Source: Sodiomyces alkalinus F11 (taxonomy: Eukaryota > Ascomycota > Sordariomycetes > Glomerellales > Plectosphaerellaceae). From it: a DNA stretch of 64,000 nucleotides. Positions 26,385 to 37,932 of the stretch are shown here, one piece after another. Position 1 is the stretch's first letter; each line of letters starts with the position of its first letter. Position numbers and translations under genes: made by a program. Below the pieces are notes generated by a model that was given only the letters and a program-made list of their open reading frames with translations, was not told where the DNA came from and made no database searches. The stretch covers positions 2,830,946 through 2,894,945 of the forward strand of contig NW_021167079.1 of assembly GCF_003711515.1 (NCBI RefSeq), written 5' to 3'.

Positions 26385-27849
26385 GAACTGGACGCAAGAT
26401 TCCGATTACGATTACCTAACCCAGAGCCAAAGTCACGAGTAGCGTCACGTGGATCAGTTGATAGGCCCGTGCACTCCGTCTTGTCCGTCTCGCTCGAGTT
26501 TCAGCCCTTGGGGGTTCGACTTGGCGCCAATTCTCCCGCGTCACCCCAGACTCAAACGTCTTCGTGTCGGAATCCCCTTTGCTAACTACCCGAGCGTGTT
26601 CAAAGCTGTCCAAGAACCCCTCGTTCTTTTCTTGGCTTTGCCACTGTATCCAAACTGGGTACAAACTTGCGAGAACGTGTGATGACAGTGTTGTCTATGG
26701 ACACATCACACGGGACATCACGACATCTACCGCTCCCTCGGCACCTGAGCATCTCTCGTTCCCATCTTCCCATCTTCCCATCTTCCCCTCTCAGCAGGCT
26801 GCTGGCCCTTGATACTTCCGAGGTAGACCTCGGCGTACGCATTACCTACATCACTCCACCGACACCAAGGTATCCCTCAGTCTGACACGGCTCACCTGGA
26901 AACTCTCCCTGCAACTACAACCTTAGCTTCTTCATGCCCGTGTCGCCGCCCCATGGACAAGTGTTCCGGAAATCGACGCCAGACCAGGGGCATCCCAGGC
27001 AATACGAGACGATGCGGCAACCCGCGCGCCATACCTACGCACGAACACTCCTTCGTACTTTGTACGACGTACCGACTGTCTGATTCGTACCACTGACCCT
27101 GCAATGCATGCGAATCATCCGCCCCCGGGATGTGAGCACCCATCCCCATTCTCGTTCGTGTCCATACCTTGAGCCCCATTGTGCATGCGCTTCGATAACC
27201 TGGTCAAACCCCTTGCGGGGCCTGCAGATGCAAGATCCCGCCGTCGAGTTCAGTCAGAGACTGTAGACTGTGGTGCCCCTTTCACATCCTCTACTCCACG
27301 GCTACTCGATGTGGTTACCTGGCGTCATAGAAATAAGGCCCTTCCGACCGCTGCCATCCTTGTCATCTTGCCGAACTATCCGTACCTTTTCCCCTGGGAC
27401 GAAAGCACATCTCCCGTCATGGGCCATGGCCTTATCTACTCTCTCTTCCCCGCCCACCTGGCTCGATACCCCTGTTACGCCCCGTCTCGTCCCTCAGTCT
27501 TCAAGTCGACCAGACGGTGTACAGATAGGATGTGCCGAGGATGCCAGCTTTCTCTACCACAAGACCTTGCTCCCACCCATTGTCGGCTTCTCTTATTGCG
27601 TTATCGTGGTGTCACCCGTCGTTGCAGCCTCTCAGCCCCCTAATATACGAGATCGATCCATTGCCTGCATCATCAGCCGACCTGCGGTAGCGCTGAAGGG
27701 ACATAGAAGGACATCAAGACGAGGATGCCCACCTTTTTCTTCTTCTTTTTTTTCTTCCTTTCTTTCCTTCTTTTGAACTTTTGAAGGCGTTGACGGAACG
27801 TGAGGGTAGGCATTAGGAGATTATCCTCAAAGGCGAGCCACAGCAGAGA
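26385..27849. other. Intergenic region, no supported gene
   Basis: Composition is normal after the RIP boundary. Only short overlapping open frames without conserved sequence occur. A 10-bp unit (CATCTTCCCA) is repeated in tandem near 26760-26790, and a pyrimidine-rich run lies at 27728-27772. This is probably the promoter and 5' UTR of the next gene. Confidence 0.5.
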
Positions 27850-28923
27850 TTGAGATTCGGATTTCTGGCATCTCGCAACATCCTCGTTTGCCTCCTTCGT
27901 CCCCAACCCACACCCCGGTCTTTTCGTCCTATCGGCAGAACGAATTCGATGCAAAGTCGATTATCCTCGCCCTTGGCCCCCCTCAAGCGCCAGCTGGGTG
28001 AAATTCGGCCTCCAAACAACTCAACCACAAGGTCTAGTCTCGTTGCAATCACCTCGGTCCCGGTTCCCACCATAACCGCATCCATCTCTCTGCGGCCATC
28101 GTCGCTGGTGCTTCCTGGTTCAACAGATCCTCCATCGACTCTTACCTCGACGTCAGACATTTTATCTGGGGCTACGACGGCTGCTTTTGGGCTGACAACG
28201 ACTGGCAACAACTCACTCCCGCCCTCATCCTCATCAGAGAGTACCAGTACCTCCCTCAGCACGCAATCATCCATAATGAGCGAACCTTCCACATCATCCG
28301 CTTCTCCTCTCAACGCCGACGAACTCGCCACAGTAATATCGAGTGCTGTCATCGTCTTCCTTATTATCCTCATTCTCGGCATCATGTTCTGGCTCCGCCG
28401 AAGAGAGCAGACAACCCCCGACCCAGAACGTGAATCCTCGGGCGCCCATCCCGTAGAGCGGGACCCTGCCCATTCGAAAGCCATCAAGGCCGATCTGGAG
28501 ATTCTAGGCAAGCCAGCCGTCACCGGACCCGGGCGGCCAGGCTGGCCAACGGAAAACCAAGTTCCCATTCCCCTGCAGCCCCGTCCCAAGCGACGGACCT
28601 TGAGCTCGGATCTATCGCCATTCGGCTATCTGGTCCCCGCGCCGGGTACGGCCATCACCACGGATGCCGTCCGTAGCATGGACGGCAGTGTCGCTAGGAA
28701 GGCCGCCGCTGGGGGGAGGTCGACGCAGTCCCGAGCGAGTATCGGGTCAGGTACGGGCCAATATAGACCTGGTTCGGAAATCATAGGGGCCGCTGTCTAT
28801 ATGCCGCCACCCAACCCTTCAACGCCACTTTCGCCACGTCCTTTGCCACGGCCGACATCACATCCATCGGCTCCACCACGTCCTCCGCGCCCGCCCTCCT
28901 TAGGCACTCCGATGTATACGTAG
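27850..28923 (+). CDS. Ser/Thr-rich single-pass membrane protein (hypothetical)
   Basis: This is a 357-residue open frame without introns. I do not recognise a specific family. Residues 50-155 are rich in Ser, Thr and Pro, suiting an O-glycosylated extracellular or periplasmic stretch. One strong membrane segment follows at about 159-181, then Arg-Arg-Arg-Glu as a cytoplasmic stop signal, then a Pro-rich basic tail ending in PRPPRPPSLGTPMYT. This layout resembles fungal wall-stress or mid2-like membrane proteins, but that is inference. No clear signal peptide is visible at the first Met. Translation could start at Met34 (27949), where LKRQ gives a possible Kex2-type site, or an upstream exon could supply a signal. 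It is convergent with PAM16. Confidence 0.6.
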   Translation: MRFGFLASRNILVCLLRPQPTPRSFRPIGRTNSMQSRLSSPLAPLKRQLGEIRPPNNSTTRSSLVAITSVPVPTITASISLRPSSLVLPGSTDPPSTLTSTSDILSGATTAAFGLTTTGNNSLPPSSSSESTSTSLSTQSSIMSEPSTSSASPLNADELATVISSAVIVFLIILILGIMFWLRRREQTTPDPERESSGAHPVERDPAHSKAIKADLEILGKPAVTGPGRPGWPTENQVPIPLQPRPKRRTLSSDLSPFGYLVPAPGTAITTDAVRSMDGSVARKAAAGGRSTQSRASIGSGTGQYRPGSEIIGAAVYMPPPNPSTPLSPRPLPRPTSHPSAPPRPPRPPSLGTPMYT

Positions 28924-30119
28924 TTGCCCTGTCGATAGGACTGTCTCTGCTCAAACCTGAAGTCTCAGATGCAGCTGCGGTGCGTGATGGGAACTCGGGC
29001 ATCCTCGCGACAGTCGTCTGTCTTTTCTTGGATTTTGTTTTATTACCAACAGCGTTTTGGTTATCTTCTTATGTTGGTTTACTGGGGTTTTCTTTTTCTT
29101 TTCTTGTCTTTTTTTTATTTTATTTTTTATTCTTTTTATAAGTTGAGGGAAGCTGTAGAACTTAGATACCCTTGGGATGGCTGGCTTTGAAAAGCAAGAA
29201 ATGGAAGTAAAGGAAACCGAGAAATCATGTCTCATGTTGCAAATCTGTGTCCCTCTGACCTGCGGACAAGTGAACTGACATTCGTATCTATCACGATTCT
29301 CGCCGTCATCTCAACTTGGCCCACTGTTGCCGCCGCTGTGGGGTGTCGGGTCGCGTGTGATCCGCGCAGATCAAACAGCTCCACTTCAATGAAGCAATGA
29401 AGCGCAACACGTCCCCTGCGAGGCGCATTCGTCTCTCAAATTGAACGATGCTGCTAAGGAATTTTCGGGCAGAAAGGACGCAGATCCGTGGCACGTCATG
29501 GGCACGTCAGGCCCGAACTTGGGAGACAGTGCATACATACGAAGACGAATGTGGACGGGAAGACGAAGACGACGCTTTCTCAAGCTAGGTAAAGATTGTA
29601 CATCAAGATCAAGGGCCCGTCTTCCCTGAACCCCTGTCCCTCCCCCCCCCCTTCTTTTTTCCTCCACCTCTGTCTGCCTCGATATTGTACAGTGGATATT
29701 ACAGCAAAGCAAGCAGCCCCGGTTGTTTTATCGTCTAAAAGGAATTCGTCCAAAATGCCAGCATGACCCCATCCCGCTGGAGTCAGCCATCAACCCCCCC
29801 AAAAAACGCCATGCCGTGCTATGTCCATGCAGAGTCGAGAGAAGCGGTGTTGCGTAGGTGTGTGTGTTTGTGTTTGTGTGTGCGTGTGTATGTGTATGTG
29901 TTGCGTGCCAGGGTATGTGTGGTGCCCATCCACCCCCTGAAGTCGTTTAGAAATATCGAGCGTGCAAGCCCATCTCGCCAACGGTTGACGTCCAGGTCCC
30001 CCGCATGTCATCATGACGGCTCTAGAAGAGTGTCACAACTGCGAACAACGCGGAGTGTCCATCGAATAATCGTCCCCGTCGTCCGAAGCGAAAGAGAAAA
30101 ATGGCGGTGGTTCCCCTCT
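28924..30119. other. Intergenic region between convergent genes
   Basis: No gene is supported. It holds a T-rich stretch (29080-29145), a C run (29643-29651) and a GT-rich microsatellite (about 29858-29912). Confidence 0.5.
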
Positions 30120-30713
30120 TCACCGATCCTTATAAATCTTCGGCTTGAATCCTTCCTTGAGCTCGGCCTCCTGCTCCGCCCTTTCGATGATAGGTTCGAC
30201 CTCGCTCTGCAGCCTCTCCTTCGCGCGCAGGACCTTGCTCTGCAGGTAGAAGCTGCCGCCCTTCTGCGGGTCGTTGGCATCGAAGAGCCGCTTGAAGCGG
30301 TCGGCGATCTCCTCGGCGGTGGCGCCGCCGGTGCCGTTCTTGGGCGGCTTGACGTTGAGGATCCGGCAGGCCTCGTCGAGAGTCATGCCGCTGGAGAGGT
30401 TGGCGCGGCCGGCGGTGGCGGCGTTTCCGCCCATCTTGGCTTGGGCGCGGGCGAACTCGGACGAGGCTTGCGCCTGGCGGTAGGCGGCCATGAAGGAACG
30501 GCCTACGATGCGGCTGCCGACGAAGACGATTTGGGTTATTAGACGGTGCGCCTACGGGGAAGAGAAAGATGCAATGTTAGCACGTTTGTCGGGGATCGTG
30601 GNNNNNNNNNNNNNNNNNNNNNNNNNNNNNNNNNNNCAAAAAGAAAGCCGGGATAACGGGGAGAACGCGGAGGATGGCCAGCGCGTCTGTAAGGCGAGAG
30701 GATCCCATACCAT
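30120..30713 (-). CDS. PAM16: PAM16/TIM16, import motor subunit of the mitochondrial inner membrane
   Basis: Pam16 is a J-like protein that lacks the HPD motif. It pairs with Pam14/Tim14 and controls mtHsp70 at the TIM23 presequence translocase on the matrix side. Exon 2 (30551-30120) encodes AHRLITQIVFVGSRIVGRSF, then MAAYRQAQAS, then the J-like region GMTLDEACRILNV and DPQKGGSFYLQSKVLRAKER, all typical of the family. The initiator lies in exon 1: ATG at 30713-30711 is followed directly by donor GTATGG, and the acceptor GTAG precedes GCGCAC at 30551. That gives about 144 residues, the usual length. Exon 2 alone would start at an internal Met and lose the conserved hydrophobic N-terminus. The intron (30710-30552) contains an assembly gap. 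It is divergent from YIP1. Confidence 0.88.
30602..30636. other. Assembly gap (35 N)
   Basis: A run of 35 N lies inside the PAM16 intron. Its true length is unknown, so the intron length is also uncertain. Confidence 1.
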
Positions 30714-31406
30714 TGTCGCTTATGACGAGCACAAGTTTGCTCGTTGAACTTTCAGACTTAAAAGATGGAGAATGGATGCTGCGGCGGAGGTCGAGGAGAG
30801 TTGGATTTCTCTAGAGATGAAAGCGTCCAAGATAGAGGCGTGGATCTATGGCTCGAAAAAATCCATCACGAGCCAATAGATGCGATCATGGCCGACCACC
30901 TGGAATATTCCAAGACCGGTTCTCGGGGACCATCTTAGCCGAGTATTAGCCGCAACTTGATTACTAAGGTGATTGTAGTAGGATTCATGATTACGTACAC
31001 ACTCGCGTGTGGACGCTTAAGCCGCCTCGCATCCAAGGCAATTCGTTGTCATCCTCACCGCAGGGGCAGGCATCGATAATAATCACCAACTTCCAATTCG
31101 ACACCGTGGCTGACAAAAGTCTTCCGACTTTCACCACGACACAGCCCTTTTGTGTGCTGTGCTCCAGGCGCCGACGAAGTTGCATTTATAAAGCGAAGCG
31201 AATCATACAACCGTTGCCAACTATAAACCCTCCAAAGCTTAAAACTCCTGCCAACCTGTCCGCTTCATAGCCATAGCCTTCGCTCGGCGGGACAGCCAAC
31301 TCTCGAACACGGAACAGCTCCCATAGAGCCTCCAACCCCCCTCCCCCCCCCGGGACACTCCGACCTCTTTACTTATACCCTCCCATTGAACGACACCGCT
31401 TCAATC
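30714..31406. promoter_or_regulatory. Shared promoter region of PAM16 and YIP1
   Basis: About 690 bp separate the two divergent start codons. A C-rich run lies at 31338-31350, just upstream of YIP1. No TATA box is clear. Confidence 0.45.
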
Positions 31407-32637
31407 ATGTCCAACTATTACAACCCGCAACAAACGTCCTACGGTGCTCCGCCTCCCCCCACGGGAGCCCAGAACCTACAATTCTTCCCATCCTCCTACT
31501 CCGCGGGCGTCTCGGGCCCGGCCACACCGCAACAGCCCTACGGCTTTGCGCCTCAAACCGGCGGGCAATATGGAGCCGGCCCATCGGGATTCAATTCCGG
31601 GTTTGGCAGCGGCCCTGGCGTGTCTGGCCGCATGGGAGAGCAGGGCGGTCTGAGGACAGGATGGCTGGCAGCGTTCTCGACGGAGGGATATGAGGGAGAG
31701 CCGCCCCTATTGGAGGTAAATCCTCATACTCATTATGGCGTTATTGTCTCGAATCGGTGGTCTAGCTAACTCGCTGCTCAGGAGCTTGGAGTCAACTTTA
31801 CCCACATTCGAGCAAAGGTCCGTCGCAACAGAATTCCCGGGTAGTCATGCGACAACAGATCCATACTCTCCTCTACTCTCCCCGCGCCTTGGCAACCAGT
31901 TCGGATGCTAACATCCTTCCTATCGTCTCTCTAGACCCTCGCAGTGCTAAACCCCTTCCGACGCATCGACCAACATGTCATGGACGACTCCGATCTCGCC
32001 GGCCCCATCCTCTTCTTCCTCCTCTTCGGCACCTTCCTTCTCTTCTCCGGCCAGGTGCATTTCGGATACATCTACGGTTCGTATAAAGTCCAGAATCGGG
32101 ACAGTCATTCCTGAACGTAAGGCTAACTCTGCGAAAACCACAGGCCTCGCCCTCCTGGGTTCCATTTCCCTCCATATCATCCTCTCCCTCATGACCCCCT
32201 CCGGCCCAGATCCTGACGACTCGCACCACCCAGCCGGACCGCAATACGATTCCTCCACCGCCGCTTATCCCGGGTCAGGGCCCACGGGTGTTTCGGCGGC
32301 AGGGGGCCCCGGAGGCCGACCAGGCCACTTCTCCAGCACGCTAACCTTCGCGCGCTCGAGCTCCGTCCTGGGCTACTGCCTCCTCCCGCTGGTGGCCACG
32401 AGCCTGGTCGGCGTGGTGATGCCGATGGACACCCCGCTCGGCATCGTCCTCACCGCCGCCGCCATCCTGTGGTCTACCTATTCCGCGTCCGGCATGTTCT
32501 GCGCCGTGGGCCGCATGCGCAGCATGCGTGCCCTCGTCGCCTACCCCCTCGCGCTCTTCTACGTCGGGTTCGGCATCATGGGCATTTTCAGCTCGCGCGG
32601 CGGTGGCGCGTCGCTTGCTGCGGGCCTCAAGGCGTGA
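31407..32637 (+). CDS. YIP1: Yip1-family membrane protein of ER-Golgi transport (YIPF5-like)
   Basis: Yip1 binds Rab GTPases and Yif1 and acts in COPII vesicle traffic between ER and Golgi. Four exons: 31407-31715, 31782-31817, 31935-32076 and 32144-32637, giving 326 residues. The N-terminus is Tyr/Pro/Gly/Gln-rich and cytosolic (about 1-85). The family core follows: [43 protein letters not shown] and [15 protein letters not shown] across exons 1-3. About five membrane segments fill the C-terminal half, with [15 protein letters not shown] and [20 protein letters not shown]. The family sequence runs unbroken across all three junctions. A Gly/Pro-rich insert sits between the second and third membrane segments. 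It is convergent with the RCC1 gene. Confidence 0.88.
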
Positions 32638-33543
32638 AAGAATCACGTATACCGTGGTTGAGACCATAAGGGCGCGTCTGAACAGCGGAGGAAAACACAA
32701 TCTCTAATGCCCCGCCCCCTTTCTACACGACGGCGGGGGGACGGGGGGGACGGGGGGTTCGAGATGGCAACGTTGCATGACGGGATGGAGTTCTTCTGGT
32801 AGTGGCAGACTAGCAACACGGCGCAAGGTTATTTATCAATCTACTCTTCAAGGCACACGACATTTAAGTGTCGCACAGCGAGAGAGTACCATCGTCAAAG
32901 CACGAGCGGGGGAGGGGGGAAAAGAGCGAAATGAAAAGAATAAGAATATGCTAGGATGATTTCCCTTCGCAAGGATCTGCGTTCATTCCGTGCTCTCTCA
33001 GCTGTGTCCATGTATATAAAGTCAAGAACTCCGGTCAATAAGATTGTACCCAGCAAGAGAGCGAGCAGACAGATGTTCCCAATCGTTCAAGCAAAAGGCC
33101 CCGTGACAGTATACTATTATAAAACTCAGATCACGAACTGAGACTGAGGCCAGGACAGACTCCTAGTCGCGATGGTAGGAGCGCAAAAACTACCCCTCCC
33201 TCTTTCCTCTTCCCCTGGATACTAAAAGCAATGAGTCCTCCAGCGCCGCAAGATATCCGATCCTCTAAATATCCTACACCTCCATGGCACCTCTTCTTTT
33301 TTTCTCCAGCCCCGCAACATAGAATCGCAAACTCCACCTCTATTGGAAGAGCCCTTATCCGTCCGTCCGACCCAGAAGCACATTGGTATTCGAGAGGGTG
33401 GCGCCAGCTGGGCTAGGAGGACGGAGGATACTGACGTTCCTCCAAGACGTCTCATGAAGAGAGAGCTCGGCAAGGTTGTTGTTTTTCATCCCTCGCGCAT
33501 GGCGAGAGAGTGTGTCGGGAGCATCTCGTGTCTAAGCTCTAAT
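32638..33543. other. Intergenic region between convergent YIP1 and RCC1 genes
   Basis: No gene is supported. G-rich repeats lie near 32735-32758. Both 3' UTRs should lie here. Confidence 0.5.
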
Positions 33544-35579
33544 TTAGTGACCGTTGACGCCGTTCGTCAGGCTGGCATTAGCCTCGCCAACTAGGAGAGA
33601 GAACTGGCCGCCTGCGCCGGCGGCAACGATCTTCTTGCCGCGAATGGCGGTGTTGTCGATCAGAGTGGGCACCTTAATGTCGTCGATGGTGCCCTGGCCG
33701 GTCTGGTAGTTGATAGAGAAGCCCCAGGAGTAGGCCTTGCCGTCCGAGGTAACGGCGAAATTGTTGTCGGTGCCTGCGGCAACCCGAGAGACGTTTTGAA
33801 CGGCTAGTGAAAGAAATCAGTGGTCATGTCTTTTGCGGAATTTCTTGACTCGTCTAGAGTGGTAGTGGGACGGGAAAGGGAAATGGGGGGTATGCATACC
33901 CTTGACGACCGTGGGGACGGCCAAGATACGAGCGGTATTATTGTCATCCCGAATGAGGTCATCGTCGTCAACCTCCTTCTCGGAGAGGCCAACTTGGTGG
34001 CCGTCAAAGCGGCCCCAGGTGAGAAGCGTGCCGTCCTGGGAACAGGCGAGCGAGTGATGCTGACCACCGTCAATGTCGATGATCTTGTGGTCCGAGAGGG
34101 CCTCGACGACGGTAGGGCGCAGAATTATGGCGTCATCCTCGCCGGCACCGTCGCGGATGCCGGTCTCGGCGAAGTTGTTGAGACCCCAGGCCCAGACCTT
34201 GCCGCCGGTGTCAATGGCGAAGCTGTGGTACTGCCCGCAGGCGATCTTCTCGATGCTCTTTTTCGCGAGACCTATGCTCTGGGGGATGAGCGAGGTCAAC
34301 TTCTTGCGCTCGATGATGCGTCGACCGAGCTGGTTCTGCTGGCCGCAGCCCCAGGCGAAGATGTTGCCCTTGGTGTCGAGGGCGAGGACGTGGTTGGATC
34401 CCGACGCGAGGGTCTTGATGTTCTTGAGGTCTGGCATGAAATGCGGGGTATATTGAACTTTGATGGTTGGGCTGAAGCCGAGGATACCGTCGCTAGACTG
34501 TAGGGGTATCCAGGATGGGTTAACTTGTGTTCCGTTCATGATACCAGAGAAGATAAGGCAGATACTGTTGCAGGGGGCGACTGGATACTTACGCGGAAAG
34601 TGCCCCAGCCGTAGACGCGTCCATCCTCAGTCAGGGCAAAGGTGGCGCTGTCGCTCGCCACGAGCTGGACAAACTTGGCATCCGGGGCGAAATGCTCAGC
34701 CGAGACGGCAGTCGGCGTGCTCTCGAGGGGATTGAGGCCAGAGTCATCATCGTCATCGTCATCGTCCGAACCCGAGTCGCTAGCCTGGTCCAGGTCGCGA
34801 AGACCTCCATCCCACTTGGTATCGCGGCCAAGGGCACCCTGGTCATTGACACCCCAAGTGATGATGGTGTTATCTTTGGTAAGGACCGCGACGTGCATAC
34901 CGCCGCAGGCGACCTGAACGACACCGACGGACGCGGCGGAGAGGTTGGGGTTAAGGCGCGGTCGCTTTACGTCGACGGGCTTCTTGCCATCGATCCTCTG
35001 GCTGCCCAGGCCCAGCTCACCGGAAGAGCCTTCACCGAAGACGTAGACGTCGAGGATGGTGGCGGGTGCGTCATTGATCTTGGGACCGACCTGATGGGGG
35101 TGCGGTTTGGGTTCGGGCTCCTTCGGCCCGGGGGTCTTCTTGGGGACCTTGGGAGCCTTGGCGGGTTTCTTCTCCGCGGGGGTGGCAGCCCTCTTCTTCC
35201 TCTCGTTCACCTTTGTCTCGGCAGGCTCGACCGTTGCCTGGCGTTTGGCAGCGCCGGTCGCCTTCTTGGGAACGGCCTTGGCCACTGCCTTCTTCGGAGC
35301 CGTGGCGGTCCTGGACTTCTTGACCTTGGGGACATCTTCTTCTGGGGTGTCGGAAGGCTCGTATTCGGCCTTGCGCTTCTTGGATGCAGCTGCAGCTGCA
35401 GCTGTGCTGGTGGTGGTTTCTTTCGCGGTCTGCTTCTGAGTTGCAGGCTCGGCCTTCTTGGTCGCGGTCTTGGAGGTTTTGGCTGTGGCCGCCTTGGCTG
35501 TCGTCTTCTTCCCGGCAGCAGTCGTCGTCTTTTTCGACTTTGACTCCGCAGTCGCGGTCTTACTGACCCTGGAAGGCAT
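33544..35579 (-). CDS. RCC1-type Ran guanine nucleotide exchange factor
   Basis: RCC1 proteins bind chromatin and load Ran with GTP in the nucleus, driving nuclear transport and spindle assembly; fungal homologues are Prp20/Srm1 and Pim1. Three exons: 35579-34593, 34497-33900 and 33803-33544, giving 614 residues. Residues 1-175 are a Lys/Ala/Thr-rich basic tail resembling histone H1. The propeller starts near VFGEGSSGELGLG and shows blade motifs such as ITWGVNDQGALG, VYGWGTF, IFAWGCGQQNQLG, VWAWGLNNFAETG and LTWGRFDGHQVGLS, with a final AYSWGFSINYQTGQG. An acidic run of eight Asp interrupts one blade. Intron junctions restore motifs in phase. The tail is longer than the short basic tail usual in yeast and animal proteins. 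Confidence 0.9.
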
Positions 35580-37194
35580 CGTCTTAGACTGAATGAAGTG
35601 AAGTGGTTTGGGTTGGGTTGCTGGCAGTCGGATTAGGCGACGTAGGAACGCACACTGACAACCAATGTAGTCAAGTGGCCAGGCGCCGCACAGAGCTGCG
35701 ACTTCAGAAAGATGAGGGAAAGGAAAGTGGCCGTAATTAGGGAGGGAGGCCTGAAATAACAAAGCACCTCTGGGTAAAGAGGACGTTTGAAATAACTTGA
35801 GGATGGGAAGGAGCAGAAGGGTGGAATGGGTGGAAGAGAAAAACAAGTGGTGCGACGCGAGACGCGGAACTTGATAATAAAAAAGAAAAGAAAAAATGAA
35901 ATAAGGTGTGGAATGTTTTTGGGGTAGCTAGCTACCTCTTCTTCGTAGCTGTGGCTGTATTGTGGCCCAACTGCTGACATCAGCAACAGCTTGAAGACTT
36001 CAGATACGGCCCCTAGTCCATAAAAGGATTAGTGTCCTGTTTTAGCCGAATGATACGCAGCTCGAGGTACATGTAGGTATGAACTGAGCTTCTGATTGGG
36101 CATAGCTATCCAGATCCAGATCTGTGCTTGCCCTTTGATCTTGAAAATGGATTGTTCTCATTTTTACCAGTGCACTGCTTTTTTGGGTCGACAGCTCTTC
36201 TGCGAAGTGCAAATACCTTACCAGTCAGATATGGCTACTTTCCCTTCTTCACAACGAGCATCCGTGTTCTAAGTGCATAACGGCCATTTCTTTACTACCA
36301 TTCATGCTTTCTTTCTTTGGCATACATAGGAGTCCAAATAGCTCTCTCAACAACATGAGTCTATGGAGCAGCACCGGGCGGCCGGACTTTCAATGAAATC
36401 CAACCCTTTCCCTGAAGAGGATTACCAGCTCCCGACGAAGTTCTTTGCCATGCAGTAATTATAAGATGAAGAGTATATATTGCCCCTACAATGCTTTCAA
36501 GAGCCCCCAAGCTCCAATCAGCTTCTAGGGACCAAATATACATTATGAAGATGACGTCGCCAAGAGGTTATTCAACTGCTCCTCTAAATCTTATGAAACC
36601 TCAATACTCGCCCTTATAAGACTCATGGATCAAGCATTAATTTGGCATTTGAATTACTCTTAGTAACATGGCAGATAGGTGTCTCGTACTTTTGCCGTTC
36701 CTGATGACTCTCAAACCAGTACCTTGACTAATTAGCTCTGGTTCATCTTTCTCGTCATCGTCACGCTGAGGCCCCCGTTTCTGTGATGGTCCTCTAACGA
36801 CTCGTTCAAAACACGGCTCTCCAGAGTTGTTACTTTGTATGAATGATGCTGGGTTACGGCAAATTGCTGTGCTGCTTGGGGTGTCATTAGGGTTAGACTC
36901 CCGGGTAGCTGCTTCTTCGGTGTCTCTTTACAATAGCAGGAACTCACCTACCCTAGTGCTCTAGCTGCCCTCCATCCTCCAGTTTCCCTTCAGCAATCCG
37001 TCTGCTTTCACCAGTAGAATATTTACAGAAACGTATCACTTCTCTCTGCGGTTCTGTTAAACCAACTGTCCTTCTCGAATAGCCCAGACTGATACCAATT
37101 TCCCAGGGCCGCAGTAAGTTGTCGTCATCAGGTTCACCACTCTCCCTCCCTGGACCGAAAGAAACAAAATCGCGATTAACTGGATTCTTCGAAG
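35580..37194. other. Intergenic region upstream of the RCC1 gene
   Basis: No gene is supported. The first 350 bases probably form the RCC1 promoter and 5' UTR, with an A-rich stretch at 35877-35902. Open frames in it are short and lack conserved sequence. Confidence 0.45.
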
Positions 37195-37932
37195 ATGCCT
37201 GCCTTCAAATCCACGCCGCGACAACACCCGTGGGCTGCGAAATCAACTCAGTCCTTGGATAACCTCTCTCCGCAATGGCCATTCTCGTGGTCCCGATTCT
37301 CGTTTTTGTCTGCGTACTGGCCGTCCTGTCTGTCCGTGTCGCTCGTGTGGTCACGGGTTTGGTCTTGGTGGATGCCCAGGGACCTTGAGTTCGGGCTGCT
37401 CTTGTGGCAGTACTGGAGTCCGTTCATCGTCATGCGACTGGATTCCGCCCTCAACAGCACCTTTTCCCGTTAGAATCGGGTCATGGTTGCGCCAGCGGAT
37501 TCATTCCCGACAGGTCTGACGTTTTGCGGCGAGCCAAGCTGGGCAGAACGTAGATCGATCATTCTTTTCGCAGTCATGACGCCTTTCCTCTCCATATATT
37601 ACGTTCCCGCTGTCCGACGATATACGGCGATAAAAATACGAGCACTGGGAAGATGGATCTCGTTGATCTTCAGATCCTCTGGCCTGGCTGCGCTGTTCCT
37701 CTGGGGATATTGGTGGGGTATGGGTGGAATCGAGCTGGACGCGCCTGTGATCATCGACACGACTCGGGTCAAACCCTTGCCGAAACCAGGGACCGATCTC
37801 AAGCCGACTCAGGCTCAGGCTCAAGCTCAAGCGCAACCCGCAGACAATGGCAGCAAGGCCCAAGAAGGTCCCAAGAAGAAGTTCTGGAATAGAAAGGGTC
37901 GCGTCATGGACGGTAGAAGGTCACGTCGTTGA
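37195..37932 (+). CDS. Small membrane protein of unknown family, gene model uncertain
   Basis: Two open frames in the same phase, 37195-37473 (92 codons) and 37483-37932 (149 codons), are separated by a single TAG at 37471-37473. The second is the better supported. It has two likely membrane segments (RSIILFAVMTPFLSIYYVPA and LIFRSSGLAALFLWGYWWGM), a Gln-Ala repeat, and a very basic end (KKKFWNRKGRVMDGRRSRR). TAG could be the end of an intron, since CCCGTTAG precedes AATCGGGTCATG. In that case the first exon may use another frame, for example an ATG at 37275 starting MAILVVPILVFVCVLAVL. A nonsense mutation is the other option. I recognise no family. Confidence 0.4.

Noticed and set aside
27179..27776. 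Overlapping plus-strand open frames of 154 and 168 codons
   Set aside because: Two frames are open over the same stretch, with no conserved sequence and low-complexity ends; this is better read as leader or promoter.
33820..35543. Plus-strand frames opposite the RCC1 gene
   Set aside because: These are mirror frames of RCC1 exons; the minus-strand reading has clear propeller motifs and splice sites.
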